In this document: positions 9,385 through 17,653 of the stretch, piece by piece
Numbering within the stretch: position 1 is the stretch's first letter
How the letters are laid out: each line of letters begins with the position of its first letter
NCBI RefSeq assembly: GCF_000308215.1
Contig: NZ_CAJE01000012.1
Coordinates: 62,001-126,000 of the forward strand
DNA: 64,000 nt
Origin: Methanomassiliicoccus luminyensis B10
GTDB taxonomy: Archaea; Thermoplasmatota; Thermoplasmata; Methanomassiliicoccales; Methanomassiliicoccaceae
Reading direction: 5' to 3'
Program-made: the position numbers and the translations under genes
Notes under the pieces: model-generated
Database searches by the model: none
Told to the model about the DNA's origin: nothing
The model's input: only the letters and a program-made list of their open reading frames with translations

Positions 9385-9397
9385 CACATATATAATC
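9385..9397 (-). promoter_or_regulatory. trp operon TATA box
   Basis: On the minus strand an AT-rich element with core TTATATATG lies at about 9387-9396. Its distance from the ATG at 9364 (about 25-30 bp) is that of an archaeal TATA box from a transcription start, so the trpE mRNA is probably leaderless. Two hexamers one base off the TGTACA TRP box known from Methanothermobacter lie at 9373-9378 and 9413-9418; this resemblance is weak. Confidence 0.55.
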
Positions 9398-9476
9398 AAT
9401 ATTGAACGTATTAGTACACTTTAACATTTGAACGCATGAGCAGGGCCGATATACCCGGAACGCCGTTGGCGGGAAC

Positions 9477-10052
9477 ATGAAGGTCGTCGCGTTCAACGGG
9501 AGCCCCCGCCGGACCGGGAACACCAACCGGGCGCTGGAGATCGCGCTGGAAGAGCTGAGGAACGAGGGCATCGGGACCGAACTCGTTCAAATGGGCAGCG
9601 AGGACTTCGCCCCCTGCCAGGCCTGCTACGCTTGCCAGGCCAACAAGAACCGCCGGTGCAAGATTAAGACCGACAAGGTCAACGAGTGGGTGGAAAAGAT
9701 CGCCGCGGCGGACGGCGTCATCATCGGCTCCCCGGTGTACTTCGGCAGCATGAACGGGCAGACCAAGGCCTTCATCGACCGGGTCGGGCTGGTCGGACGG
9801 GTCAACGGCGACCTCTTCGCCAGGAAGGTGGGGGCGGCGGTGGCGGTGAACCGCCGGGCCGGATCTCTCGCCACTTTCCACGAGATCAACGACTTCTTCT
9901 TGATCGGCCACATGGTCGTCATCGGTTCGAGCTACTGGAACGTGATCAACGCTCACAAGCCCGGGGACACGGACGCGGACACCGAGGGACAGGAGATCAT
10001 GAGGAACCTGGGGAAGAACATGGCGTGGGTGCTAAAGAAGCTGAATGGGTAA
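9477..10052 (+). CDS. NADPH-dependent FMN reductase-like iron-sulfur flavoprotein
   Basis: Flavodoxin-fold protein of 191 aa. The FMN phosphate loop is the N-terminal NGSPRRTGNT. The cysteine motif CQACYACQANKNRRC (residues about 43-57) matches the compact cluster motif of archaeal iron-sulfur flavoproteins or the related FMN reductases. GSPVYFGSMNGQTKAFIDRV forms the second flavin-contact region. It is probably a cytoplasmic redox carrier or reductase; the partner is unknown. It is transcribed divergently from trpE with about 110 bp between, and there is no sign that it belongs to tryptophan synthesis. Confidence 0.85.
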   Translation: MKVVAFNGSPRRTGNTNRALEIALEELRNEGIGTELVQMGSEDFAPCQACYACQANKNRRCKIKTDKVNEWVEKIAAADGVIIGSPVYFGSMNGQTKAFIDRVGLVGRVNGDLFARKVGAAVAVNRRAGSLATFHEINDFFLIGHMVVIGSSYWNVINAHKPGDTDADTEGQEIMRNLGKNMAWVLKKLNG

Positions 10053-10210
10053 ATCGCATGAAATGTCAGCGGATTACACTTCTGCTTGACGGCGATCTGG
10101 GGATGCCAGGAGAGGATAAATTCAATTCGTAGTCGCCAATCCAACACCTCAGAAGGATCTAGGGACTGATCTGGAATGCATTGGTTATAAATCTAGGAAT
10201 TCCAAAATCT

Positions 10211-10266
10211 TAAATATTTAAAACAAGTTTGTATTCTTCTGAGAATACGGGGTAATGAAGTATTCT
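10211..10266 (+). promoter_or_regulatory. TA-like operon promoter and palindromic operator
   Basis: A TATA-like AT stretch at 10211-10222 is followed by the inverted repeat GTATTCT-TCTG-AGAATAC at 10231-10248 and another copy of the half-site GTATTCT at 10260-10266. The palindrome overlaps the expected transcription start near 10240-10248. The layout fits autorepression by the small protein encoded next. A strong ribosome-binding sequence AAAGGAGGTGG at 10280-10290 precedes the ATG at 10295. A further TATA-like element is at about 10183-10190. Confidence 0.5.
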
Positions 10267-10294
10267 CTAATAATTAACGAAAGGAGGTGGATGA

Positions 10295-10450
10295 ATGGCG
10301 AAAAAGATTGAATTGGGCCTTGAGCTTTCTGGACAGGATGCCAAGGATTTCCATGAATACATTAAAAATCCAAAATATCCACCACATGGTGTGCAAATGT
10401 TAAAACGTGCCTTGGAGTTATCCAAGGAGCGTGCAGGAAAGAAGAAGTGA
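10295..10450 (+). CDS. Small basic protein, candidate antitoxin of a GNAT toxin
   Basis: A 51-aa protein preceded by the best Shine-Dalgarno sequence in this part of the window (AGGAGGTGG, 4 bp before the ATG). It begins with a KIELGLELSG strand-like segment, then DAKDFHEYIKNP, and ends in a lysine-rich tail after MLKRALELSKE. A short beta strand followed by two helices is what a ribbon-helix-helix DNA binder would look like, but no family is recognised with certainty. It overlaps the downstream acetyltransferase gene, the usual arrangement of an antitoxin before a GNAT toxin. The region is AT-rich compared with neighbours, which suggests acquisition. Confidence 0.65.
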   Translation: MAKKIELGLELSGQDAKDFHEYIKNPKYPPHGVQMLKRALELSKERAGKKK

Positions 10451-10967
10451 ACTGCCAATCGCCGAAGTTTTAACAGGCGCTCACAACCTTGGTGATTTTT
10501 CTTCAGAAAACAACGAGCTTACTGCTTATTTAAAAGAGAACGCTCTCGAAGAGCAGCGAGAGAAGACCTCTACTACTCATGTTCTCCTCGATGATAGCAG
10601 AGATATAATCGGCTACTTTACATTACTGAACGATTCAATCCGGGTCGCCAATATCAACGAAGAAGATAAGGTTGAAGGCTATTCTTACGGAGCATATCCC
10701 GCAGTGAAAATTGGACGACTAGCTGTACACAAGGATTATGCAAGGAAGGGCCTGGGCACTTTCATGCTCTCACTATCTGTCAGCTACATTTTTGACATTC
10801 ACAGGTACTCAGGTTGTAGGATGGTGACCGTCGACGCAAAGAAAGGGGCTGAGGGTTTTTACGAAAAGTTTGGCTTTAGGAAGACGACCGTAAAAGGCAA
10901 AGACAACGAGACTGTAAAAATGTATATGGACATCGCGGCCTTCCTAATGGCTCACGATAACGGGTGA
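10431..10967 (+). CDS. GNAT acetyltransferase, candidate toxin
   Basis: About 178 aa from a GTG at 10431 (an earlier GTG at 10407 is possible; no ATG is available). The N-terminal pattern HNLGDFSSENNELTAYLKENA followed by EEQREKTSTTHVLLD is that of the toxin branch of GNAT proteins (TacT/AtaT-like). The acetyl-CoA loop is in RLAVHKDYARKGLGTFML, and AEGFYEKFGF is the C-terminal GNAT signature. Known relatives acetylate the amino group of charged tRNAs and so stop translation; here that is inference. It overlaps the small candidate antitoxin gene and has the same low GC. Plain metabolic acetyltransferase is the alternative. Confidence 0.75.
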   Translation: MQERRSELPIAEVLTGAHNLGDFSSENNELTAYLKENALEEQREKTSTTHVLLDDSRDIIGYFTLLNDSIRVANINEEDKVEGYSYGAYPAVKIGRLAVHKDYARKGLGTFMLSLSVSYIFDIHRYSGCRMVTVDAKKGAEGFYEKFGFRKTTVKGKDNETVKMYMDIAAFLMAHDNG

Positions 10968-11038
10968 TTCATGGGCAGTGTGCTCAACACAAACCGCAAG
11001 TCTATTTTCTTGATGGGACATTACTTCAATGGATCATA

Positions 11039-11587
11039 ATGTCCGACCGCCGAGAGACTATCAGGGAGAAGCTGGGCCTGGTGCATGTGTACACCGGCGA
11101 CGGGAAGGGGAAGACCACCGCTGCTCTGGGATTGGCGATGAGGGCCATCGGCAACGGCCTGAACGTCGCCATGGTGCAGTTCATGAAGTCACCGGAGCAG
11201 TACGGGGAGTGGGAGATGTCCGACCACATCGATAACTTTCTATTGCTGCCGATGGGCCGTTCCTGCCTGGTCGAGCCGGGAAAGCCCGAGAAGGACGATG
11301 TCGAGGCGGCCGAGGCCGCACTGAGGAAGGCCGAGGAGATCCTGTGCTCCGGTAAGTACGACCTGGTGATACTTGACGAGGTCAATGTAGCCTCCGCCTG
11401 GAAGCTCATCCGGAAGGAAGATGTGGTCAGCCTCGTGAAAGGTCGCCCGCCCAACGTCGAGATCGTACTGACCGGCCGCTACGCTCCGGAGGAGTTCATC
11501 GACCTCGCCGACCTGGTCACCGAGATGCGGCTCGTAAAGCACCCCTTCCAGAGAGGGATCCCGGCCCGGGCCGGAATAGAACGTTGA
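11039..11587 (+). CDS. Cob(I)alamin adenosyltransferase, CobA/BtuR type
   Basis: P-loop enzyme of 182 aa that transfers the adenosyl group of ATP to cob(I)alamin or its precursors. The P-loop is GDGKGKTTAALG near residues 20-31; VILDEVNVA and the C-terminal VLTGRYAPEEFIDLADLVTEM block are typical of CobA/CobO/BtuR. The frame opens at 10964, but the ATG at 11039 gives the normal N-terminus. It matches the corrinoid demand implied by the methyltransferases at 55-61 kb and the cobalt transporter at 1-3 kb. Codon use returns to high GC directly after the low-GC island. Confidence 0.93.
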   Translation: MSDRRETIREKLGLVHVYTGDGKGKTTAALGLAMRAIGNGLNVAMVQFMKSPEQYGEWEMSDHIDNFLLLPMGRSCLVEPGKPEKDDVEAAEAALRKAEEILCSGKYDLVILDEVNVASAWKLIRKEDVVSLVKGRPPNVEIVLTGRYAPEEFIDLADLVTEMRLVKHPFQRGIPARAGIER

Positions 11588-11917
11588 TCAGCGGAACAGC
11601 GTGAGCAGGAACACCAGATCCTCCACCGCGTCCACGGCGTGGCGCTGCTCCTTCGGCATGTAGATCCACAGCCCCGGGCCGCCCTCGTGCTTTTCATCCC
11701 CAAGATGAACGACCGCCTTCCCCTGCAGCACGTGTATGGCCGCCGGCATCCCCGAGGTATGCTCCGAAAGGCTCTGCCCCTCGGACATGCAGAACAGCAC
11801 CATCTTGACGTCCGGGCGCTCCAGGAAGGTCTTGGACACGATTCCTCCCTCGGCGAACTCCACCAGCTTGCTCAGGTCCTTGACCGCGGGCCCCTCGCCC
11901 CTCTCCACTTCGATCAT
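11588..11917 (-). CDS. Small cupin-domain protein
   Basis: Single-cupin protein of 109 aa. The first motif region EHTSGMPAAIHVLQGKAVVHLGDE and the second region GPGLWIYMPKEQRHAVDAVED keep His residues able to hold a metal. Such small cupins bind a metal or a small ligand and have very varied roles, so no reaction is proposed. It is convergent with the adenosyltransferase gene (the stop codons abut) and divergent from the ZIP transporter gene across about 97 bp. Confidence 0.8.
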   Translation of the reverse strand: MIEVERGEGPAVKDLSKLVEFAEGGIVSKTFLERPDVKMVLFCMSEGQSLSEHTSGMPAAIHVLQGKAVVHLGDEKHEGGPGLWIYMPKEQRHAVDAVEDLVFLLTLFR

Positions 11918-12014
11918 GGTCAGGGGAACGGTCGTCCAGGCTAATAAGCGAGGCGCTGGGTTTCTGCCCCGACAAGTTATTTATCGTTAATTACCGTTGG
12001 ACGCCGGGAGCGGA

Positions 12015-12776
12015 ATGGAGCCGTTGTTGCTTCTGCTGATATATTCGATCGCGATCATAGCGGTGTCGCTGATAGGCGCGGCCCTGCCCCTGTCCAGGAG
12101 CTGGACCTCGGTACAGCTCCATCTTCTCACCGCTCTCAGCGCCGGTGTGTTCATCGGGGCCACTTTCATCATCCTGATCCCGGACGCCGTGGAGGCCATG
12201 GACCCCGCCGGCGCGCTCATGCTGGTGATGATCGGCTTCGTGGCCATCCTTCTGGTGGAGGTGTACCTCAAGGCACGCCACGAGGACGAGTGCGACGAGC
12301 ACACCGACGAGCACAAGCACGCCCTTACATCCATGACCGCGTTCATCGGGCTCAGCGTCCACTCCGCCCTGGACGGGTTCGCGCTCGGAGTGGCGGTCGT
12401 GGTCGACCAGGAGATCGGGCTCGTGGTGTTCCTGGCCGTGCTCGCCCACAAGGCCATCGACCTCTTCTCCCTCTCCACCACCTTCTGCCTCGCCAACATG
12501 CCGCGCAAGAGGGCGATGCGCGTCCTGGCCCTGTTCTCGCTCATCACCCCGGCGGCCGCGGCGGTGGCCTTCCCCCTGCTGGAGGTCCTGCAGGGTATGT
12601 CGGTCGGCATCCCCCTGGCGCTGGCGGGAGGCACCTTCATGTATGTGGGCATCTACGACCTCCTGCCGGAGGCGTTCCACGAGGAGCACAACGACTTCAA
12701 GGCCTATGCCCTGGTGATACTGGGGATAGCCCTCATGTATATCGTCGGCACCGTTCTGGGCTCGGCCGGGATCTGA
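12015..12776 (+). CDS. ZIP family divalent metal transporter
   Basis: Membrane protein of 253 aa with about eight hydrophobic segments. A histidine- and acid-rich cytoplasmic loop (HEDECDEHTDEHKH, near residues 84-97) separates helices three and four. The metal-site helices carry HSALDGFALG and HKAIDLFSLS, the two His-containing ZIP motifs, so zinc or iron import is likely. The start at 12015 lies about 30 bp after a TATA-like element (11975-11986), fitting a leaderless mRNA; an in-frame TTG at 11997 is less likely. Confidence 0.9.
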   Translation: MEPLLLLLIYSIAIIAVSLIGAALPLSRSWTSVQLHLLTALSAGVFIGATFIILIPDAVEAMDPAGALMLVMIGFVAILLVEVYLKARHEDECDEHTDEHKHALTSMTAFIGLSVHSALDGFALGVAVVVDQEIGLVVFLAVLAHKAIDLFSLSTTFCLANMPRKRAMRVLALFSLITPAAAAVAFPLLEVLQGMSVGIPLALAGGTFMYVGIYDLLPEAFHEEHNDFKAYALVILGIALMYIVGTVLGSAGI

Positions 12777-12825
12777 GGCCCGACCGACAAACGATTATGA
12801 ACGCGTGGTTGCAAATATCATCGAC

Positions 12826-13971
12826 ATGCGAGCCTCGCTGCGCCTGGGCAGGCTGTATGGCATCCCCATAATGGTCCATGTCACCTTCCTGCTGATCCTC
12901 CCGCTGTTCGGACTTTCCTTCGCCTTCGCCGACTTCAACTATTTCGGCTTCCAACTGGGGTTCGGGGCGCTCCCCATTGGCGACCTGGAGAAGCTGGCCC
13001 TCGGCCTCTTCGCCGCGGCGCTGTTCTTCATCGCGGTGCTGCTGCACGAGCTTGCCCACTCCATCGTGGCGTTGCGCAACGGCTACGTGATCTCCGGCAT
13101 CACCCTGTTCTTCTTCGGCGGGGTGTCGGAGATAGAGAAGACCCCGCCCAATGCCCCGGGCGAGGCGTTCATGGCCTTCGTCGGCCCGGCCACCAGCTTC
13201 GCCATCGGCCTGGTGCTGCTGCCGTTCTGGTACGTCGCCAACAACTTCGTGGACGGCCTGGGCGGCGAGATACTCACCGTCATGCTGGGCCTGATGAGCT
13301 TCTACAACCTTCTGCTGGGCGCGTTCAACATAATACCGGCGTTCCCCATGGACGGCGGCCGGGTGCTCCGGTCGGTCCTGGCCAAGAGGGTCGGGTTCAT
13401 GCGCGCCACCAGGATCGCGGTGAACGTGGGCAAGGTCATCGCCGTGGTCATGGCCCTAGTGGGGTTCCTGTTCCTCAACCTCTGGCTCGTCATCATCGCC
13501 TTCTTCATCTACATGGGGGCGGGCGAGGAGGGTCGGGGGACCGAGATCTCTCACGCCATGGAAGGGGTGAGCGTCCGGGAAATCATGACCTCTGAGGTCT
13601 CCACCGTCATGCCAAACATGAACGTGGCCGCGTTCATGGAGAAGATGATGGCGGAGCGCCATCTCGGCTACCCCGTCATGGACGGCGGCCGCCTGGTGGG
13701 CATGGTCACCCTGCAGGACGCTCAGAAGGTGCCCCTTTCCGAGCAGCCCACGGTGTCAGTCGGCCAGATCATGAGCCCGCAGGTGATCACGGTATCGTCC
13801 GCCACTCCGGCCATGGATGCCATCCAGCTGATATCTTCCAAGAAGATCGGTCGCCTGGTGGTGGTCGATGACGACCGCGTGGTAGGCATCATCTCCCGCT
13901 CCGACCTGCTGAGGGCGATGGAGATCAGGGCCGCCGAGAAGGCGGGGGTGGAGGTCCGCACCAGGAGCTAA
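12826..13971 (+). CDS. Site-2-protease family (M50) membrane metalloprotease with two CBS domains
   Basis: A 381-aa intramembrane protease. The zinc site is HELAH at residues 74-78, with the third ligand Asp in FPMDGGR near residues 173-179. About five or six membrane helices fill residues 15-240. A tandem pair of CBS domains follows (about 250-370: VREIMTSEVSTV and VGQIMSPQVITV begin the two repeats), which in relatives bind adenine nucleotides and tune activity. The start is taken as ATG 12826; an in-frame GTG at 12805 would add seven residues. The substrate is unknown. Confidence 0.92.
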   Translation: MRASLRLGRLYGIPIMVHVTFLLILPLFGLSFAFADFNYFGFQLGFGALPIGDLEKLALGLFAAALFFIAVLLHELAHSIVALRNGYVISGITLFFFGGVSEIEKTPPNAPGEAFMAFVGPATSFAIGLVLLPFWYVANNFVDGLGGEILTVMLGLMSFYNLLLGAFNIIPAFPMDGGRVLRSVLAKRVGFMRATRIAVNVGKVIAVVMALVGFLFLNLWLVIIAFFIYMGAGEEGRGTEISHAMEGVSVREIMTSEVSTVMPNMNVAAFMEKMMAERHLGYPVMDGGRLVGMVTLQDAQKVPLSEQPTVSVGQIMSPQVITVSSATPAMDAIQLISSKKIGRLVVVDDDRVVGIISRSDLLRAMEIRAAEKAGVEVRTRS

Positions 13972-13975
13972 CATC

Positions 13976-14063
13976 CAGCCGCTCACGAACGAGTTCGTGA
14001 GCTTGCAACTGAGCTCGGCCTCATCGATCGCCGCGTTCGGCTCGCTGACACGGAGCCTGCTGC
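13976..14063 (+). repeat. Dispersed hairpin-bearing repeat, copy A
   Basis: This segment, directly after the protease stop codon, is similar to 43727-43838. The first 47 bp align without gaps. Both copies keep an exact GGCTTGCAACTGAGCTCGG-like core of about 22 bp and a second block of about 45 bp ending GGAGCCTG. The copy opens with an almost perfect hairpin at 13981-14002 (10-bp arms). The rest of the 315-bp gap up to 14286 shows no gene; a TATA-like element at about 14253-14260 serves the next gene. Confidence 0.6.
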
Positions 14064-14286
14064 TCACGGAGATAATGGGAATGGCGATGTTCGGGACCAG
14101 AGTATCGGAACTTCAGCCGTTTTGCTCTCAGGGAGAGTGTCTCCCCCCTCCTGCGAGACATCCGATGGTCCCGCGTGTCCAGTGCAATGCTGTTCTGCAA
14201 ATATGTTGATTGTATTCAATCCACGATTTAGAAGGCGGTTTTCCGACGATGCTTTTTATAAGTGGCCGCCTGGATACTCCTCTCCA

Positions 14287-15348
14287 ATGAGGTTCGGAGT
14301 GGTCATCCACGGCGCCGAGGTCATCGACTCCGGAACGGCGGCCCGGGCGTTGGACGCTCTGGGGGAGAGGGGCGAGGTCATCGCCACCCTGGGGGGCGCG
14401 ATGGGCGCCACCGCCGTCCTCGACGCTGGCCTGGAGGACCGCGTGGCCATCGTGCCGGGACAGCTCGTGTCCGACGCCCTTCTGGACCTGGCCTCGGGAT
14501 GCGACGCCCTTTTGCTGCTGAACCATGCGAAGAGCCGCGCCTCCGGCCTGGCCCTCGGCGGCATGGTGGCGCGCAAGGTCTCCAGCAGGATAAGGGTACC
14601 CATGGTGCACCTGGACGACGGCTTCTTCGTGGTGTGGTCCGGCCGGCCCCCCGAGGGCCTGATGAAGGTGGTGCGCGAGCTTGCCCCCTCGGAGGCGAGC
14701 GCTCCCGCTCTCGGGACGGCGGATGAGGGAACAAGGCCCGTTTACGGCGTCATTCCGGGCGAGAACGTGTGGATCAACGGGACGGTGGTGGGAAGGGCCA
14801 CATCCTCGAAAGTGGTGATATCCTCCCGCGGCGGCCTGCTGTCCTTCGAGGGCTTGGAGATCAAGCAGCACGGCCTGGGCAAGCTCGGTGAAGTGGACCT
14901 TTTCCGGGCCATCATACGCTCCGGCTCGGTGCGCAGGACCTCATCGAGGCCCCTGACGGCGCCGCGCGGCACCGGCACTAAAGTCATCCTGGTGGACCAT
15001 CGCGCGGAAAGCTCGGCGTTCCGCTGGGAGGGCGTCAGGGCCGCGGTGTCGGTGGGCGACGACACCACCCGCATCACCACCGCCCTGCTGGCCCGGAGGG
15101 GCATCCCCGTCATCGGCATCACCGACGGCGACGAGGACGGGATATGCTCCGACCGAACCGCGGCGGAGGGCTCGGCGGCGCTGAGGCTCCGGCCGGGCAA
15201 CGACGATCAGCTGGGAGCGCTGGTGCGCCGGGAGGTCTTCCGCGGCCGGGACAGCGTGGAATACGAGGGCACCCTGGACGACCTGATCGGCTCCATAAAA
15301 GAACTGGCAGGGGACAAGCTATTGAGCGTCGAGAGGAAAGAGGTTTGA
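14287..15348 (+). CDS. DUF2117 family protein, archaeal, function unknown
   Basis: A 353-aa protein whose N-terminus (GVVIHGAEVIDSGTAARAL, then ATLGGAMGATAVLDAGLED) is the recognisable start of the DUF2117 family of methanogens and relatives. A central DALLLLNHAKSRASGL and a C-terminal VGDDTTRITTALLARRGIPVIGITDGDEDGI follow. No catalytic motif is known to me. The frame opens at 14122, but the ATG at 14287 is preferred: a TATA box (TTTTTATAAG, about 14252-14261) lies about 30 bp before it, so the transcript is probably leaderless. Confidence 0.8.
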   Translation: MRFGVVIHGAEVIDSGTAARALDALGERGEVIATLGGAMGATAVLDAGLEDRVAIVPGQLVSDALLDLASGCDALLLLNHAKSRASGLALGGMVARKVSSRIRVPMVHLDDGFFVVWSGRPPEGLMKVVRELAPSEASAPALGTADEGTRPVYGVIPGENVWINGTVVGRATSSKVVISSRGGLLSFEGLEIKQHGLGKLGEVDLFRAIIRSGSVRRTSSRPLTAPRGTGTKVILVDHRAESSAFRWEGVRAAVSVGDDTTRITTALLARRGIPVIGITDGDEDGICSDRTAAEGSAALRLRPGNDDQLGALVRREVFRGRDSVEYEGTLDDLIGSIKELAGDKLLSVERKEV

Positions 15349-15375
15349 AAAAGGCATCGGCCCGAACTCTTGACC

Positions 15376-15699
15376 TCAGCCCTTCTTTCCCATCTCGATC
15401 AAAGACCCGCTGAGGGTGCCTATGTCGGCGTCCAGCTGGACCACGTCGGAGAAGATCTTCACGCGGCTCGTGGGGATCCTGACCTTGGAGGACCTAAGGG
15501 CGTGCTTCTTCACCGCCAGCTCCTCGACGGCCCTCTTGTCCAGCTCGATCACCAGGTCCGACACCGTCCAGTTGGACGGGTCGATCCATCCGCCCAGCAG
15601 GTTGCCGATGACCCTCCCGTCGGTCGTGAGGACCTCTCGGGGCTCCATGCATCCAAGTTCCAAGTATCGAGTGGCGCTCGTTGTCTCGGTTCGAGCCAT
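15376..15699 (-). CDS. PRC-barrel domain protein
   Basis: A 107-aa protein with one PRC-barrel: EVLTTDGRVIGNLLGGWIDPSNWTVSDLVIEL and the end VRIPTSRVKIFSDVVQLD. Archaeal one-domain PRC-barrel proteins are common and probably bind other proteins or RNA; some are linked to cell division, but nothing here fixes the role. The start is preceded on the minus strand by a GGTGAT ribosome site and an AT-rich TATA-like element near 15712-15723. It is convergent with the DUF2117 gene. Confidence 0.85.
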   Translation of the reverse strand: MARTETTSATRYLELGCMEPREVLTTDGRVIGNLLGGWIDPSNWTVSDLVIELDKRAVEELAVKKHALRSSKVRIPTSRVKIFSDVVQLDADIGTLSGSLIEMGKKG

Positions 15700-15754
15700 T
15701 TTGATATCACCTTAGATAATTATTACCAGGCACCATTCATAATCCTTTGCCAAT

Positions 15755-17221
15755 TCAGGCCTCCTTCTTCAGTATCTTGACCAGGATCTCCTTGTCCTCC
15801 TTGTTCAGCGCCCCCACCGCCAGCATGAGGGCGAAGTACACGACGACGCCGACTATGATCCAAGGGATGAAGCCGAGCCCCGGGAACAGGCCCGGGAGCA
15901 CCACCAGCACCAGCCCCATGCCCAGCCCTGCCACGGACGGTTTTATCAAGATGTCCAGCAGGTCGACCTTGAACACGTTCTTGGTGAGGAAGTGCAGCCC
16001 CGTGATGGTGAGGGCGAGGAAGGATATCGTGAAGGCGAGGGCCGCCCCTATCGCCCCCAGGAACGGTATTAGGACCAGGCACAGGACGAGGTTCACCGTC
16101 GCCCCCACCCCCGAGGCCATGGTATTGAGCCTGATCAGCTTGGCCGACGCCAGCACGCTCCCTATCCCGGTGCCGAAGTAGCTGATGGCGATGACCGGAA
16201 CAAGGTACTGGAACACCCGGGCGGACTCCCAGAACTCCGGCGCGTAGAAGAACTGGATGATGCCATCCGCCAGGATGATGCCCCCTATGCTCATCGGCAG
16301 CCCCAGGGAGAACATGTACTTCATGACCTTCTGCTGGGTCAGCTTGGTCATTTCCGTGGAGGTCTTGTACATCCTCGATATCACCGGCAGCAGGGCGGTG
16401 ATGAGGATGGTCGGAACCGCTATCAGCGCCACCACCAGGTTGAAGCTCAGGTTGTACAGCGCGGTGGCGTGGGCTGCCATGTAGCTGCCCTGCCCGGTCC
16501 ACATGATCACGTTCCACACCAGGACGGCGTTCAGGGAGTACAGGGAGGTGGTCAGCACCCCGGTGAGGGCGTAAGGCACCCCCGTCCTGATCTGGTGCTT
16601 CGACTGCGCCAGATCGGGCCGGCGGGCCGGCTTGGTGATGTACTTGGAAGTGGTGAGCCAGCTCAGCACCACGTTGAGCATCGAACCGGTGAGCACGACC
16701 AGGACGATGGCCTCCAGCCCGAAGCCCAGGGTCAGCAGCGCGATGGCCACGCTGACGGTGAATACGCGCTCCACCAGATTGGTGTACAGCACATAATGCA
16801 TGCGCTCGAACGCGGTCATCATGGACGTGAAGGTGAGCGATATCCAGTTGAATGCGGTGGACAGCGCGATGATCATGATGGCCAGGGACACGTCCTGCGG
16901 CAGGGCCGATATGATAACGATGACCAGGGTGATGATCATGCTCGCCCCGCCCAAGAGGGCTCTCAGGAACAGGGTATTGGTCAGGTACTGGGAGGAGATC
17001 TTGTGGTTGGGGGACACGTCCACCACCATCTGGAACCCCAGGCCGAAGTCCGCCAGGATGAAGACGAGGGACGCCAGGGAGAAGGCGTAGGAGTAGACGC
17101 CGTACGCATTGCCCAGGTGGTACTGGAGGAAGATCGACAGAATGAAGGTGGAAATCTGACTGGCCAACTGCACCGAGCCCATGGCAAGAGTGTTCTTGGC
17201 GACGCTTCTTACGAGACCCAT
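15755..17221 (-). CDS. Polysaccharide flippase, MOP superfamily (Wzx-like)
   Basis: Integral membrane protein of 488 aa with about 12-14 hydrophobic segments. The N-terminus (VAKNTLAMGSVQLASQISTF) and the FADFGLG-like segment LADFGLGFQMVV near residues 57-68 are typical of oligosaccharide flippases. It would move lipid-linked sugar units across the membrane for surface glycans or glycoprotein glycosylation. It lies near an epimerase, GalU and a UDP-glucose dehydrogenase, and a second flippase is encoded at 23790-25109. Confidence 0.88.
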   Translation of the reverse strand: MGLVRSVAKNTLAMGSVQLASQISTFILSIFLQYHLGNAYGVYSYAFSLASLVFILADFGLGFQMVVDVSPNHKISSQYLTNTLFLRALLGGASMIITLVIVIISALPQDVSLAIMIIALSTAFNWISLTFTSMMTAFERMHYVLYTNLVERVFTVSVAIALLTLGFGLEAIVLVVLTGSMLNVVLSWLTTSKYITKPARRPDLAQSKHQIRTGVPYALTGVLTTSLYSLNAVLVWNVIMWTGQGSYMAAHATALYNLSFNLVVALIAVPTILITALLPVISRMYKTSTEMTKLTQQKVMKYMFSLGLPMSIGGIILADGIIQFFYAPEFWESARVFQYLVPVIAISYFGTGIGSVLASAKLIRLNTMASGVGATVNLVLCLVLIPFLGAIGAALAFTISFLALTITGLHFLTKNVFKVDLLDILIKPSVAGLGMGLVLVVLPGLFPGLGFIPWIIVGVVVYFALMLAVGALNKEDKEILVKILKKEA

Positions 17222-17324
17222 GATACAGCCTGACCTCTAGTGAATCTTGATACTATTGCGAACCCCCGGTATATAACGGGAAGCGGAGCGGAAAAAAGGG
17301 ACCGGCGGGACGGGGCCCGGCCCG

Positions 17325-17561
17325 TCAGCGCCTGGCCAGCTTGACCAGGACGGCCACGATGATGAACGCGATGACCGCGTAGAGGAAGTTGCCGCCGCTG
17401 AGCAGCCACACGATCACTGCCACGATGGTGGCGGGGAGCAGGAACAGCAACGCCCCCACGATCAGTGCCAGGATGAAAATCACTATTACAATGAACACGA
17501 CAAGAGCGATAAGGCCAAGTCCTATCCCGCTGATCAGCGTCCCGCATCCCTCCTGACCCAA
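17325..17561 (-). CDS. Small hydrophobic membrane protein
   Basis: A 78-aa protein that is almost all hydrophobic, with two to three predicted helices (about residues 10-35, 36-55 and 58-73) and a basic end KLARR. No family is recognised. It is preceded by a divergent epimerase gene and followed after about 100 bp by the flippase gene on the same strand. The high Ile/Val/Leu content and the normal codon choice support a real membrane protein; the function is unknown. Confidence 0.6.
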   Translation of the reverse strand: MGQEGCGTLISGIGLGLIALVVFIVIVIFILALIVGALLFLLPATIVAVIVWLLSGGNFLYAVIAFIIVAVLVKLARR

Positions 17562-17653
17562 ATAAGGAGCGGTCCTTAATCATACTTTTGACGGTGTTGT
17601 CCCGCGCGTCCATCGAAAGCGTTTTTATCAGCATCGCTCCATATGCAGGCTCC

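Noticed and set aside
9373-9418. TrpY-like TRP boxes before trpE
   Set aside because: Each hexamer is one base off TGTACA and such hexamers are frequent; kept only as a remark.
13756-14067. 103-codon minus-strand frame that runs through repeat copy A
   Set aside because: Most of it is antisense to the CBS domains of the protease; the part in the repeat is interrupted in copy B.
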